Assembly: GCA_949320185.1 (NCBI GenBank) | Contig: CASGHK010000024.1 | Span: 1-64,000 of the forward strand | Length of the DNA stretch: 64,000 nt | Direction: 5' to 3' | Origin: an uncultured Methanomicrobiales archaeon | GTDB taxonomy: Archaea > Halobacteriota > Methanomicrobia > Methanomicrobiales > Methanospirillaceae | Shown: positions 44,311 through 53,260 of the stretch, piece after piece | Layout of the letters: the number at the start of each line of letters is the position of its first letter | How positions within the stretch are numbered: position 1 is the stretch's first letter | The notes under the pieces: generated by a model | What the model was told of the DNA's origin: nothing | The model's input: the letters and a program-made list of their open reading frames with translations, nothing else | The model's database searches: none | Translations under genes and position numbers: made by a program

Positions 44311-45900
44311 TCAATACCACGAGCTCTCCTTGTTCTCCTGTTGCATGTCGAAGAGCAGGGCAAAAAGAAGGCACTGAATTCCGAGGGCAAACAGGATGAG
44401 GGAGCTGATGCCCGGGACGAACATGGATTGACCGTTAATGATTGAAAAATAAAGCGCGTACATGGCGCCGATCATTCCGATTAATATGAATCCCAATCCG
44501 ATGAAGAAGAAGAAGACGAGGGGGTGAAAACTCAGAACTATATACTTCATCTCGAGCCTCCGGAGGAAGTCCTTGAGGAGCAGACCTGAGACTCGGATAA
44601 TATAGGTGTGGTACTTGATCTTGCTCTTTTCGAGTCCGTATCGAGCGGGATGAGGGATGTTCATGATACGGAAACCGTAAATGTTCAGCCACACAAGCAG
44701 GTCATTGCAATACCCATATCGCGGATAGACGTGATCGAGGTCAATCCGCTCGAGAGCCCGTGCGGAGATAGCCGTATATCCGTTCTGGGGATCAACCATC
44801 TGCCAGTAGCCGGATGCGATCTTGGTGAGCAGAGTGAGGATCACATTTCCGCCGAACCTCCACAGGCTCATACTCTTCCTGTATTCCGGGTTGATAAGAC
44901 GGTTGCCCATCGTGTAGTCGCATCGTCCGTTTACGATCGGATCCAGGAGGTCCGGCAAGAACCTGGGGTCCATCTGGTTGTCGCCAGCCATGACCGCAAT
45001 TACCTGCATGTCGTCAGCCAGCGCGACCTTGTACCCCGAAACGATGGCGGCCCCGACGCCCCTATTGGTATCATGATGAATTGGAACAATGGAAGGATCC
45101 TGCGAGGCATAGTAATCGATGATCTCACCGGTCCGGTCGTTCGAACAATCGTTCACGACATAGACGTTTGTAACGAAGTCAGGGATACTCGACAGCGTCT
45201 CCCCGATCAGAAGTTCCTCGTTATAAGCCGGCACGACAACTGCGACCCGTTGATCCCGGTATAACGGGATGAATCCTCCCCCTCGCCGTGGTCGCTCGTA
45301 CTTGAGTGGAACAGGGACCTCTCGTATAGTGAGGCCGCGATTGGAGAAGAGGGTGATCATCGTGGACTCGAACAGGTCAGAGTCCGGAAGAAGGTCAAGA
45401 TGACTAATGGCCTGTACACTGAGGGCCCGAAACCGCGAATCCGGATCGGTGCTTCGGAAGACATAGTCGTCGCTCAGAATTTCTTCACGCTCGATGCCTC
45501 CATCCGGAGAGAATGGAGGAATGGTCTTCCTGCCAAAAAATTCCCGGGAGCCGATGACCAGATCGGCCTTTCCAGAGAGTACTGGGGACGCCACCCGGAA
45601 GATATCTTGGACCAGGGGGCCGCTCTGGCTATCGATCAGGACGACAGATCGGCATCCCCGCTCCAGAGCCCGTCTGCAACCAACGAGGATCGAATAGACC
45701 CGGCCGTTCCCTCCATACGAATCGACAGAGAGGACGTCGGCTCCAGCATGCCGCGCTATTTCAGCTGTCCTGTCCTGAGAAACGTCATCGACGACGATCA
45801 CGGTATTTACCATCTGCCGAGTCAGGAGGACAAGGCTACCGATGGTGCTCTCATCGTTCTTCGTCGGAATGACGACAGCGAGCTCAGATTCTGGGTTCAT
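44311..45900 (-). CDS. tandem-domain family 2 glycosyltransferase, first domain degenerate
   Basis: 529 residues with two GT2 (GT-A) domains. Domain 1 (about 5-205) opens VVIPTKNDESTIG and has VDDVSQDRT, but the metal-binding DxD is reduced to DSQSG. Domain 2 (about 215-440) is intact: VVPAYNEELLIG, VNDCSNDRT, and MAGDNQMDP as the nucleotide-sugar metal site. Two membrane spans follow (FHPLVFFFFIGLGFILIGMI and a last one near 500). Dolichol-phosphate mannosyltransferase-like. The intact domain would load a sugar on a polyprenyl phosphate or act in chain growth. Confidence 0.8.
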   Translation of the reverse strand: MNPESELAVVIPTKNDESTIGSLVLLTRQMVNTVIVVDDVSQDRTAEIARHAGADVLSVDSYGGNGRVYSILVGCRRALERGCRSVVLIDSQSGPLVQDIFRVASPVLSGKADLVIGSREFFGRKTIPPFSPDGGIEREEILSDDYVFRSTDPDSRFRALSVQAISHLDLLPDSDLFESTMITLFSNRGLTIREVPVPLKYERPRRGGGFIPLYRDQRVAVVVPAYNEELLIGETLSSIPDFVTNVYVVNDCSNDRTGEIIDYYASQDPSIVPIHHDTNRGVGAAIVSGYKVALADDMQVIAVMAGDNQMDPRFLPDLLDPIVNGRCDYTMGNRLINPEYRKSMSLWRFGGNVILTLLTKIASGYWQMVDPQNGYTAISARALERIDLDHVYPRYGYCNDLLVWLNIYGFRIMNIPHPARYGLEKSKIKYHTYIIRVSGLLLKDFLRRLEMKYIVLSFHPLVFFFFIGLGFILIGMIGAMYALYFSIINGQSMFVPGISSLILFALGIQCLLFALLFDMQQENKESSWY

Positions 45901-46405
45901 GTCAGTTAATACAGGCTATGATTCAGGAATCAGGAAGAACAACTGGAATGGACTGCAGAGCCCGGCGTCCGTTCAGGCACTCGAATCTCAGACCGTTAGC
46001 CGTACTCAGCTCGATCCCTTTGGTTGAAGACGGCGTAAGAAATCCTCCAGGCAAGAATCGTTTAACCCCAGTCTCCCTCTATTCTTACTACCATTTCGAG
46101 GTATGATGAACGCGATCGTCATAGTTCTCCCTGCCTGTATATTTGTTTGTCGAGTCATGGTAGGTTTTTATAATAATTATAAGCATATGTTTTTATTCTT
46201 CCTTCGATCTGGTCGTCATCCATACATCGGAAAGTGATTGAACGCGGTTTTGCTGGAATAATTGATACTGTGACTCTTTCGAAACCACGGAATTTCCAAC
46301 ACCGCTCAACAATCCTCCCGGTTTAAGATACAGCAGGTATCGGGCGCGACTTCAACGCTGGATTAAATAAATAAATTTAAATAATATCGATCCATCCGAT
46401 GGTGC
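45901..46405. other. 505-nt divergent gap, AT-rich promoter region
   Basis: Between the divergent GT2 and Gfo/Idh genes. The right end is very AT-rich: TTAAATAAATAAATTTAAATAATAT at about 46363-46386 includes a TATA-like box 20-30 nt before ATG 46406. A short inverted repeat GATAC-5 nt-GTATC lies at about 46327-46341. No gene seen. Confidence 0.45.
46364..46386 (+). promoter_or_regulatory. AT-rich TATA region of the Gfo/Idh gene
   Basis: An almost pure A/T run, TAAATAAATAAATTTAAATA, sits about 20-40 nt before ATG 46406, fit for a strong archaeal TATA box and a very short leader. Confidence 0.45.
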
Positions 46406-47374
46406 ATGGATATCGGTGTATTCGGAACCGGCCAGATGGGCCAAAATCATGTTCGATTATACTCCATGATGAAAGAGATCGATTCTGTTCGTGTTTTTGA
46501 CCTCGACCGGAATGCCGCTCAAAGGGTTGCAGAGCAGAACGGAGCAAGCATCTCTGACACGCCTGATGATCTTCTGAACAGGGTTGACGCGGTCAGTATC
46601 TGTGTTCCAACGCTGTACCATCTCGAGATCGCGAAGCAAGCGATTGAACACCACGTTCCAATGCTCATCGAAAAGCCCATCTGCAATAATGTTCGGGATG
46701 CCCGAAAACTTTGTTCCATCGCACCCCCGGAGCTCATCATTGGAGTTGGACATATTGAACGTTTCAATCCGATCGTCACCGAACTGAAAAAGATCATCCA
46801 GAAGCCCCTGTTTATTGAAGCCCGCCGTCATAACCCCTCCTCAAAGCGGATAATCGGCACATCCGTCGTGGAAGATCTGATGATCCACGACGTCGATGTG
46901 ATGACGTATCTTTTTGACTCGTTTGATTGCGAGATCTCCAGTCTAGGCACCCCCGACATATGCTCTGCCCTGCTCTCTTTCAAAGGAGTCCCGGTATCAC
47001 TATCAGCCAGTAGAAAGTCATCAAAAAAGATCCGTTCGATCTACATCGAAGAGGACGAACTGACAATAGAAGGAGATTTTATGAAGCAGGAGGTGACCGT
47101 ATACCGACGACCGGAGACGTATGAATCGATTAATGAGCGATACGTGCAGGAAAACGTGATCGAGAAAGTGCTTGTCAACCACATCGAGCCGCTTCAGAGA
47201 GAGCTCGCTGTCTTTATCCGTTGCGTCCGAGAGGGACACCCCTTCCCAATTAGTAAACAGGAAGGTTTACGCAACCTTGAAATCTGTGAAAGGATTGCAC
47301 AATGCTTCATCGGTAGTCGCTCACGAAGAGGAGGTTCGAGGACTTCGAAACCGGTTGCCAGCTCGACGTCATGA
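46406..47374 (+). CDS. Gfo/Idh/MocA-type sugar oxidoreductase
   Basis: 322 residues. An N-terminal Rossmann domain (IGVFGTGQMGQNHVR, then VFDLDRN) binds NAD(P), and EKPICNN carries the catalytic Lys of the family. The C-terminal half is the beta-sheet substrate domain (LMIHDVDVMTYLFD). In polysaccharide clusters such enzymes oxidise the 3-position of UDP-N-acetylhexosamine or its uronic acid, the step before amination. That would feed the sugar-amidination genes of this island. The last 20 residues are Ser/Arg-rich and may be an extension past the normal end. Confidence 0.8.
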   Translation: MDIGVFGTGQMGQNHVRLYSMMKEIDSVRVFDLDRNAAQRVAEQNGASISDTPDDLLNRVDAVSICVPTLYHLEIAKQAIEHHVPMLIEKPICNNVRDARKLCSIAPPELIIGVGHIERFNPIVTELKKIIQKPLFIEARRHNPSSKRIIGTSVVEDLMIHDVDVMTYLFDSFDCEISSLGTPDICSALLSFKGVPVSLSASRKSSKKIRSIYIEEDELTIEGDFMKQEVTVYRRPETYESINERYVQENVIEKVLVNHIEPLQRELAVFIRCVREGHPFPISKQEGLRNLEICERIAQCFIGSRSRRGGSRTSKPVASSTS

Positions 47375-47795
47375 TCCTGTTGACCGATGTATTAACCCAT
47401 TCACCCTCCAGAAACCTTTAGAGTTGAGGAGACGGGCGAAGGGGGAGGTGATCAAGGGTCAGATCGCTGTCCAAGATCTGGTTATCATCATCTTTACTCA
47501 ACGTATAAACACGGATGACACCCCTCTGGGATTGCGCCTCCGATACTGGTTTCATCTTCAACGCAATCAGGCGGATCGTCAATATCTATGGCAGCAAAAG
47601 TCACAACCCCCACGCGGCATGCAGGGGCGTGGGTCTGGCATGGCTGGGCAACATGCAGCATGTCGTCGATAGATAGCATTAATATTTGTTGTTCACCATT
47701 ACTTTCCATCTTTTAACGCCCAACTGTATGCTTCCAGAAAATTTGGAATAGCCAGGGATAGGACTGCGGGGTTAACAAGAGAGTAGGAGTGAAGC
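47375..47795. other. 421-nt gap at the end of the glycan island
   Basis: No recognised gene. Frames here are broken, though a long plus-strand frame (about 47172-47672) overlaps the oxidoreductase end. It could be remnant coding sequence. TAGGAGTGAAG just before 47796 is the ribosome site of the next gene. Confidence 0.4.
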
Positions 47796-48194
47796 ATGAG
47801 CGAGGAGAACATGCAGGCGTTCAGTCGAGCCTGTGCCAGGCAGAACAGCGTCGAGGAGATACTGGACGGACTCGAAAGAGGCCCTGAAGGGGAGTTCATC
47901 TACTTTCTGAATGAGGCCAGCCTGGCCGACTGCATTGACTGGGACCTCACTCCTCTCGAATGGGTCCGGGGCCTCAACCTGGCGCTTCTGTATAAACTCG
48001 CAGAGCCGGCGCGGGACTGGGAGGAGGCGGATTCAACGGCAAAGGCCCTCAGGAGGTTCGAAATAGCCGTGGACACCCGGGAGGACAAGGACGGGTTCTT
48101 CCACTTCAGCGTTCTCAGAGGGCGAACCATCCTTGAGCAGATGACCCATGCTCACCCTCGTGTCCGTCTTCCCGAAACCGAAGAGACGGAGTAG
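47796..48194 (+). CDS. hypothetical 132-residue acidic protein
   Basis: A soluble protein with many acidic residues and no membrane span or cysteine motif. It has helical segments (VEEILDGLERG, TALRRFEIAV-like) and an acidic tail. A strong TAGGAGTGAAG site before the ATG and GC-rich third positions support a real gene. Family not recognised. It stands alone between the glycan island and the leftward DNA-repair/translation block. Confidence 0.6.
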   Translation: MSEENMQAFSRACARQNSVEEILDGLERGPEGEFIYFLNEASLADCIDWDLTPLEWVRGLNLALLYKLAEPARDWEEADSTAKALRRFEIAVDTREDKDGFFHFSVLRGRTILEQMTHAHPRVRLPETEETE

Positions 48195-48324
48195 CCATTA
48201 TCCGAAAACCGGAATGGACCTGGGCCTGGAAAAATTCCGATCTCTCCCCTTATGAGCCAGCGATACGGGGATAACCAGGAGATGTTCCTCCACCGATCGG
48301 ATCACTGAGGTCTCCCGTGCCACA

Positions 48325-49188
48325 TCAGGGACAGAGACGATGCCGGGCCCCAAACAGATACTCCTGCGCATACCCCGCGAATCGCCCGAAATGCCCCTTG
48401 CCGAATGACCGGAATTCCTCGTAATGAGCCGGACTGTCCGACCTCGTCTCGAGGGCAGGGAGATAGTGCCGGCAGACGATCCGCCGTACCCAGACATCGA
48501 CTGGGAACGCCTCGTACTGCTCGAGCGCGAAGAGACAGATACAGTCCGCCGCCTTTGGGCCAATACCCGAGAGGGTCATCAACTCGCCCCTCGCCTCGTC
48601 ATGCGGCAGGATGGAGAGCCGGAGGAACCAATCGGGTTCGGCGATGATGGTTGAGAGGGTTCGTGTGGCGAAGGCAGCCCGGTACCCAAGGCGACAAGCC
48701 CGTAGCCCCTCGTCAGTAACGTGTGATAGGGAGGAAAGATCGGGGAACGCATGGCTCTGCCCACCATCGGACTCGATCCGCTCGCCATAATGCCGGGCGA
48801 TCGCCTCAACCCGCCTCTGGACTGCCTGGATATTCGTGTTCGTCGCGCAGAGGTACGAGATCAGACACTCAAAGAGAGGTTGCCGCAGGATCCGCAGGCC
48901 GTATACCTCTTCGATTGCGGCGTGGACCACAGGGTCGCGGTCAATGGATGAGATGACCGCTTCGAGGTCGAGGTCGAGCGAGAGATAGTGCCTGACGAAG
49001 GACTCGTCTGCTCCCCGGACCTCGAGTCGGCGACCGTCCTGGCGGAGGCGGATCGCCTGGCGTCCGACCACACCCTCCCACCAGCCGTCACGCCTGACCC
49101 AGCGAAACGCCTGCCCGCACCCGAGGGTCGCATCCAGGTCGAGCGGCTCATCGACCTCGAGCAGGATCGTCTCAGGCATCGTCTTCAT
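48325..49188 (-). CDS. ogg: 8-oxoguanine DNA glycosylase (OGG1 type)
   Basis: A HhH-GPD base-excision glycosylase/AP lyase of about 287 residues. The N-terminus has CGQAFRW, which in OGG1 lies in the DNA-binding domain. The helix-hairpin-helix GIGPKAADC contains the catalytic Lys, and FPVDVWVRR the catalytic Asp. It removes oxidised guanine from DNA. OGG1-like enzymes with this domain order are rarer in archaea than AGOG, but known in methanogens. Overlaps the Mtq2-like gene by 17 nt. Confidence 0.87.
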   Translation of the reverse strand: MKTMPETILLEVDEPLDLDATLGCGQAFRWVRRDGWWEGVVGRQAIRLRQDGRRLEVRGADESFVRHYLSLDLDLEAVISSIDRDPVVHAAIEEVYGLRILRQPLFECLISYLCATNTNIQAVQRRVEAIARHYGERIESDGGQSHAFPDLSSLSHVTDEGLRACRLGYRAAFATRTLSTIIAEPDWFLRLSILPHDEARGELMTLSGIGPKAADCICLFALEQYEAFPVDVWVRRIVCRHYLPALETRSDSPAHYEEFRSFGKGHFGRFAGYAQEYLFGARHRLCP

Positions 49189-49744
49189 CCCGGACGAATC
49201 GGAGCACGACGAGGCGTTCCCCCTCGGTCAGGCACTCCTGGACAAAGCTCGTGGAGAACCCGCTCGTTCGGGCAAGGGCCAGCACCTCTTCGATGCCCGT
49301 CAGGGCCGATACCAGGAGGAGGACCCTCCCTGCCGGTGCCAGGACCCGGTAAAGCTCCGCCAGAAAGACACTGATCGTCCGTCGGCCATCCGGCCCGCCG
49401 TCGAGGGCAAACTCGAGCCAGTCATCCAGTCTCTCATCCGGGGACGTCGGGAGATAGGGTGGGTTGAAGAGAACCAGGTCGAACTCCCCCCGGAGGCCGT
49501 CCAGGAGGTCGGTCCGAACCACGTCGACACCTCTCGCCCGAGCTGCAGCAGCGGCATGGGGGTTGATGTCGACCGCAAGAACACTCTCGACCCGACCCAA
49601 GAGAGAGGATGCGATGTACCCGGACCCGGTCCCAACCTCGAGGACCCGGTCCTCCGTCCTGCACTCTGCGAGCGCCGCCTTCAGCAGCAGGAGTGTGTCC
49701 TCCTCGACCGGATAGACCTGGGGATGAGTGGGATGGTAGGTCAT
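49172..49744 (-). CDS. HemK/Mtq2-like N5-glutamine methyltransferase
   Basis: 190 residues, class I SAM methyltransferase. SAM-binding loop LEVGTGSGYIA (about residues 39-49), then VDINPHA, and the NPPY signature at about 114 that binds the substrate amide. The length matches the archaeal/eukaryal Mtq2 type that methylates the GGQ glutamine of release factor aRF1. In archaea it is often found near ksgA. Its ATG overlaps the stop of the methyltransferase upstream. Confidence 0.85.
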   Translation of the reverse strand: MTYHPTHPQVYPVEEDTLLLLKAALAECRTEDRVLEVGTGSGYIASSLLGRVESVLAVDINPHAAAAARARGVDVVRTDLLDGLRGEFDLVLFNPPYLPTSPDERLDDWLEFALDGGPDGRRTISVFLAELYRVLAPAGRVLLLVSALTGIEEVLALARTSGFSTSFVQECLTEGERLVVLRFVRDEDDA

Positions 49745-50526
49745 GGCCGGACCGCGACCACCTGGAGTCGCACCATGGGAACCGAGACGATGCCGACATC
49801 GTCTGGCGGGTGGAGAGCGAGGTACCGATCAACGATCGCCTGGACGAAGGTCTCCCGAAGGTGCTGGGGAACGGACTCCGTGTAGAGGAGCCAGGTGGTC
49901 CGGATCCACCCAGCGAGCCCTTCGGCCCCCTGCTGGCGCATCGTCTTCGGCAGGAGGGTGACCTCGACCGGCTCGAGGCCCGACCCCTCCAGCAGACCCG
50001 CGTACACATGGTCGTCCAGGAAGCTGTACCTCTCTTTCCGGTCCGGGAAGAAGGGCGCCCAGGGGTCCGAGACGATCAGCCCTTCGAGTACCCGGAGGAT
50101 CGGCGCGGCATTTCCGGCGCCGCCCATCTGAAGAACGGCGCGACCCCCAGGGACAAGGGCGCGGGCGATCCCTGCGACGACCTGCGAATGGTCGGGAGCC
50201 CAGTGGATCGCCGCGTTCGAGAAGACCCGGTCAAAGGCGTCCACGAACGGAATTGACTGCATGTCCCCCTGGACGAACGCCAGGTTCGAGCGGGACAGAC
50301 CGTGCTCAGTCCTCGCATGCCTCACCATCTGCTCCGAGGAATCCAGGCCCACAACATGACCGATCGGTACCCGGTCGGCGATCGATGCGGTCACCCGCCC
50401 GTCGCCTGATCCGAGATCCAGGACCGCTTCGTCACCGCGAAGTTTGAGCAGACTCGCGAGCTCGTCGGCCCAGATCGCCTGCGCACGGGCATTCTGCGAA
50501 TAGTCCCTCGGATCCCAGCGGGGCAT
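49741..50526 (-). CDS. class I SAM methyltransferase (trans-aconitate MT-like)
   Basis: 261 residues. SAM motif I LDLGSGDGRVT, motif II GLDSSEQMVRHA, then GDMQSIPF and FSNAAIHWAPDH, the pattern of trans-aconitate methyltransferase and related small-molecule enzymes. Start at ATG 50526 (MPRWDPRDY...), the family's usual beginning; the frame runs open for 88 more codons without a likely start. It lies between ksgA and the Mtq2-like gene and ends in an ATGA overlap with the latter. Substrate unknown. Confidence 0.78.
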   Translation of the reverse strand: MPRWDPRDYSQNARAQAIWADELASLLKLRGDEAVLDLGSGDGRVTASIADRVPIGHVVGLDSSEQMVRHARTEHGLSRSNLAFVQGDMQSIPFVDAFDRVFSNAAIHWAPDHSQVVAGIARALVPGGRAVLQMGGAGNAAPILRVLEGLIVSDPWAPFFPDRKERYSFLDDHVYAGLLEGSGLEPVEVTLLPKTMRQQGAEGLAGWIRTTWLLYTESVPQHLRETFVQAIVDRYLALHPPDDVGIVSVPMVRLQVVAVRP

Positions 50527-50678
50527 GGAAGAAGGTCCGCACGGCCACCTGATAAGGCTCGCGATCACCAACCAGGGGCATGAAGAGATCATCCCCGAGT
50601 GGTCACCTACCGGGGCCCATTTGGTGCCGGTCCGTCGCCTGTAGAACCGAGACCGACAGACGCCGGGGGGTGGTTGGC

Positions 50679-51473
50679 TCACCCCGAGATGGCGCTGACG
50701 AGGTTCGTGATTGTTGCGTAGTCCTCCAGATAGAGGGCCTCCGGCCGACTTGAGAGGACCTCGTCGGGGAGCGCGTCGAGAAGGTGGCACACCACGGACG
50801 CACCCAGGACCCCGGAAGCGCCTTTCAAACCGTTTCGGACTGTCTTTCGCCGCTGCGAAAAGAGTGCACGGACAACCTGGCCATAGACCTCCCGGTCCTC
50901 GATGGGAAAGAGGGGATCCCGGGGGGTGATACGGACCACCATCGAGTCCACCTCGGGTGGGGGTGAGAACGATGAGGGGGGGAGGACGAAGCAGGCTTCG
51001 ACCCGGGCGAAGGTCTGGACCATCACCGAGAGCCGGCCACAGTCCGGTGTCCCGACGTAGGCACGCATCCTCTCGGCGAACTCGCGCTGAAACATCAGGA
51101 CGGCCGCCTCGTAGGGCGTGTCGAGGAGGCGGAAGACGACCGGCGAGGAGATCGAGTAGGGCAGGTTCGAGACCATCACCTGGAAAGGGGGCCAGGGATG
51201 CCGGGCGGCATCCCCCTGGTGAAGGACGAGCCGCTCCTCGGATATCTCTCGGGAGAACCGGCCGCTCAGGTGATCGATCAGCCGGTGATCGAACTCGATC
51301 GCTTCAACAAGGGCGCCCGCGTCCAGGAGTGCGGTCGTCAGGACACCCAGACCAGGACCGATCTCCAGGACACGACGACCCTCGAGCGGCCAGGCCTCGA
51401 CGATCCGACTGACTGCGTCGGAGTCATTCAGGAAGTGCTGACCGTGTCTGACTCCCAGGTAAATCCCTCCCAC
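50679..51473 (-). CDS. ksgA: 16S rRNA (adenine-N6)-dimethyltransferase
   Basis: KsgA/Dim1, which dimethylates two adjacent adenines near the 3' end of 16S rRNA during small-subunit maturation. 264 residues. GQHFLND (N-terminal signature), LEIGPGLGVLT (SAM loop), and the NLPYSISSP catalytic motif are present, followed by the FSPPPEVDS segment. A GTG start at 51473 is the only reasonable one. A 34-nt inverted repeat lies 22 nt upstream. In most archaea it follows rpl21e-rpoF-DUF655; here a foreign-direction gene intervenes. Confidence 0.93.
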   Translation of the reverse strand: MGGIYLGVRHGQHFLNDSDAVSRIVEAWPLEGRRVLEIGPGLGVLTTALLDAGALVEAIEFDHRLIDHLSGRFSREISEERLVLHQGDAARHPWPPFQVMVSNLPYSISSPVVFRLLDTPYEAAVLMFQREFAERMRAYVGTPDCGRLSVMVQTFARVEACFVLPPSSFSPPPEVDSMVVRITPRDPLFPIEDREVYGQVVRALFSQRRKTVRNGLKGASGVLGASVVCHLLDALPDEVLSSRPEALYLEDYATITNLVSAISG

Positions 51474-51494
51474 ATCATCTCATCTCCAAGACCG

Positions 51495-51528
51495 ATCGAT
51501 CCTGCGGCATACGTTGCCGTGGATCGAT
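51495..51528. repeat. nested inverted repeat in ksgA leader region
   Basis: Outer arms ATCGATCC and GGATCGAT, inner arms CGGCA and TGCCG round TACGT, with a TG/T mismatch between. Placed in the divergent gap, 22 nt before the ksgA start on the minus strand. It could fold in the ksgA leader or act as an operator. Confidence 0.5.
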
Positions 51529-51669
51529 TATCAACATACGGGATATTCCGAACCTGCCTCCTCCCCTGAAGAACCGGATTGAGGAGGGCGAAAGAAGGTA
51601 TTTCCTCTACAACAGGCCCGAACGACAGGCACGTTAATGCGGCGCCAGCGACCACGGATCCCGTGCGAT

Positions 51670-52149
51670 ATGATGACAGGGGAAGATAAAACATCGGAGG
51701 AGCAGGCAGACGCACTCCAGCGGTTCTTTGTCCGTCCGTTCTTTCTCTCCCTCACAATCGGCATCCCGTTCTGCATTTACAAGTTCCTCTTTGGTCTCTC
51801 TGCGATCAGGACGGGCGCGGCCCTCCTCGTCTCACTCGGAGTCCTCGTCGTGGCATGGGCGACCGTGGACCTCATCATGAATGCAGCCCGCTCTGCACTG
51901 GACCTTGCCGGCCGGTCCGCCCCGTTCGAGTACTGCACCATCGCCCAGGTAGGGCGTCTTATCAGGCGCCCCATGGTCTTTCTCGCGGTGGATACCCTAC
52001 TCTCGTTTGGCGCCATCTGTATTATGCTCTGGTCCGGGTGGATCGGGGGGCTGACACCAGGAGAGACGGCACTCTGGAACGGCGCCACCACCCTGAACCT
52101 GATAAGCTTATCGATCGTCTCTCTGTATAACGAGATGAAAAAGATCTGA
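51670..52149 (+). CDS. hypothetical membrane protein inserted in translation block
   Basis: About 159 residues with four hydrophobic segments (PFFLSLTIGIPFCIYKFLFG, GAALLVSLGVLVVAWATVDLI, VFLAVDTLLSFGAICIMLW, TTLNLISLSIVSLY). It starts at the first of two adjacent ATGs (51670). The family is not recognised. It is the only rightward gene between 48.2 and 64 kb and separates DUF655 from ksgA. Confidence 0.65.
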   Translation: MMTGEDKTSEEQADALQRFFVRPFFLSLTIGIPFCIYKFLFGLSAIRTGAALLVSLGVLVVAWATVDLIMNAARSALDLAGRSAPFEYCTIAQVGRLIRRPMVFLAVDTLLSFGAICIMLWSGWIGGLTPGETALWNGATTLNLISLSIVSLYNEMKKI

Positions 52150-52256
52150 GTACTGGCTCGAACCCGTTGGTTCATTGAACGGCCAAGGAACGAATGAGGC
52201 ACAGCAGTTGGGACGGCCCAATGAATAGTTGGAGGGGGACAGAACCTCCCCCCCCC

Positions 52257-52264
52257 AAAAAAAA
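52257..52264 (-). terminator. oligo-T after DUF655
   Basis: Eight A's on the plus strand give eight U's in the leftward transcript 12 nt after the DUF655 stop, preceded on the plus strand by GGAGGGGG...CCTCCCCC. A plausible end of the long leftward operon, or of the convergent membrane gene. Confidence 0.45.
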
Positions 52265-52275
52265 GAAGGAGTCTC

Positions 52276-52836
52276 TCACCTCGACGTGAAGAGGTGGTAC
52301 TTCACGTCAGGATCCTGGAGTTCCTCAAGGATCCGGTCGATTATCATCCGCTCAGGATGCGGGATTCCCTTGATCCGGCCCGAGATGTCAGCGAAGGACT
52401 CGAACGGTCTCTTCTCCCGTGCCTCCAGTACCTCCCACATCAGTTTCTTGCCGATGCCGGGGAGGAGGTGGAGCATGTGCAACTTCGGACTGATCGAGAT
52501 CGCCCTGTTGAAGAACTGGACGAAGTTCGCCTCGTTCTCATGGACCAGCTGGTCGATGACGTATGGGAGTTCGAGCTTCGCCACCTGGGTCAGATCCTGG
52601 TAAAAGATACGCCGCTTGACGCGTTCGACCTTCTCGCGTTCGCCATCCCCGATGTACACGCGCTCGTGGATCTTGATCTCAATCTTCTTCGGGACGAGCT
52701 CGAGCAGTTTGAACTGATCGGTCCCAACCGCCTGGACGACCGGCTCCCGCCGGAAGCCAGAGCGAAGGTCGTCGTGGTTCCCCTTCATGAGGACATCCAG
52801 GACGACGGCGTGCAGCTCCTTCTTATCGGACTTCAT
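52276..52836 (-). CDS. DUF655 nucleic-acid-binding protein
   Basis: 186 residues. The N-terminal half is OB-fold-like with a basic surface (VERVKRRIFYQDLT), and the C-terminal half holds a helix-hairpin-helix (LLPGIGKKLMWEVLEAREKRPFESFADI). DUF655 proteins occur only in archaea, almost always next to rpoF and ksgA, and probably bind RNA or DNA in ribosome or RNA polymerase biology. It begins 9 nt after the rpoF stop. Confidence 0.9.
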   Translation of the reverse strand: MKSDKKELHAVVLDVLMKGNHDDLRSGFRREPVVQAVGTDQFKLLELVPKKIEIKIHERVYIGDGEREKVERVKRRIFYQDLTQVAKLELPYVIDQLVHENEANFVQFFNRAISISPKLHMLHLLPGIGKKLMWEVLEAREKRPFESFADISGRIKGIPHPERMIIDRILEELQDPDVKYHLFTSR

Positions 52837-52845
52837 CGGACACCC

Positions 52846-53196
52846 TCAGAAGTGGGTGAGCACTATCTCGAGGATCTGGTCCAGTTCCTCGCCCGACAGC
52901 GTGAACCGCTCCTTCGCGTAGATCGCCCGGAGTTCGTCGCGTGAACGCGGCATCAGGTTCGCTATCCGATACGCGATCTCGGGTCGCATCTTCTCGAGGC
53001 CCGATAGAGCTTCAACAAGGGCCCTCGACTTCTCCGGCGTCGTCTTGGAGAGCAGGTTTGCATGCTCGATCGAACGCCGTAGCTCGTACGACATCTCCCT
53101 CTCCAGGCCGAGCCGATCGGCCTCGACACGGAGCAGGATCTCCCTTACTTCAGGGAGGGTTACCTTCTCCTCGAACTGCACTGCCTTGACCTTCAT
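52846..53196 (-). CDS. rpoF: RNA polymerase subunit Rpo4 (F, Rpb4)
   Basis: 116 residues. An archaeal Rpb4 homolog that pairs with Rpo7 (E) to form the stalk of RNA polymerase and bind nascent RNA. Helical, with the HRDC-like end (SRDELRAIYAKERFTLSGEELDQIL) typical of the family. Start ATG 53196, the second of two nearby Mets. It sits between rpl21e and DUF655 as in most archaea. Confidence 0.92.
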   Translation of the reverse strand: MKVKAVQFEEKVTLPEVREILLRVEADRLGLEREMSYELRRSIEHANLLSKTTPEKSRALVEALSGLEKMRPEIAYRIANLMPRSRDELRAIYAKERFTLSGEELDQILEIVLTHF

Positions 53197-53260
53197 GGAC
53201 AACCTGCCGTGGGCTTGTATTCTCCCGCGCGGAAGTTAGTTGTTGTGATTCGCGCCGCAC

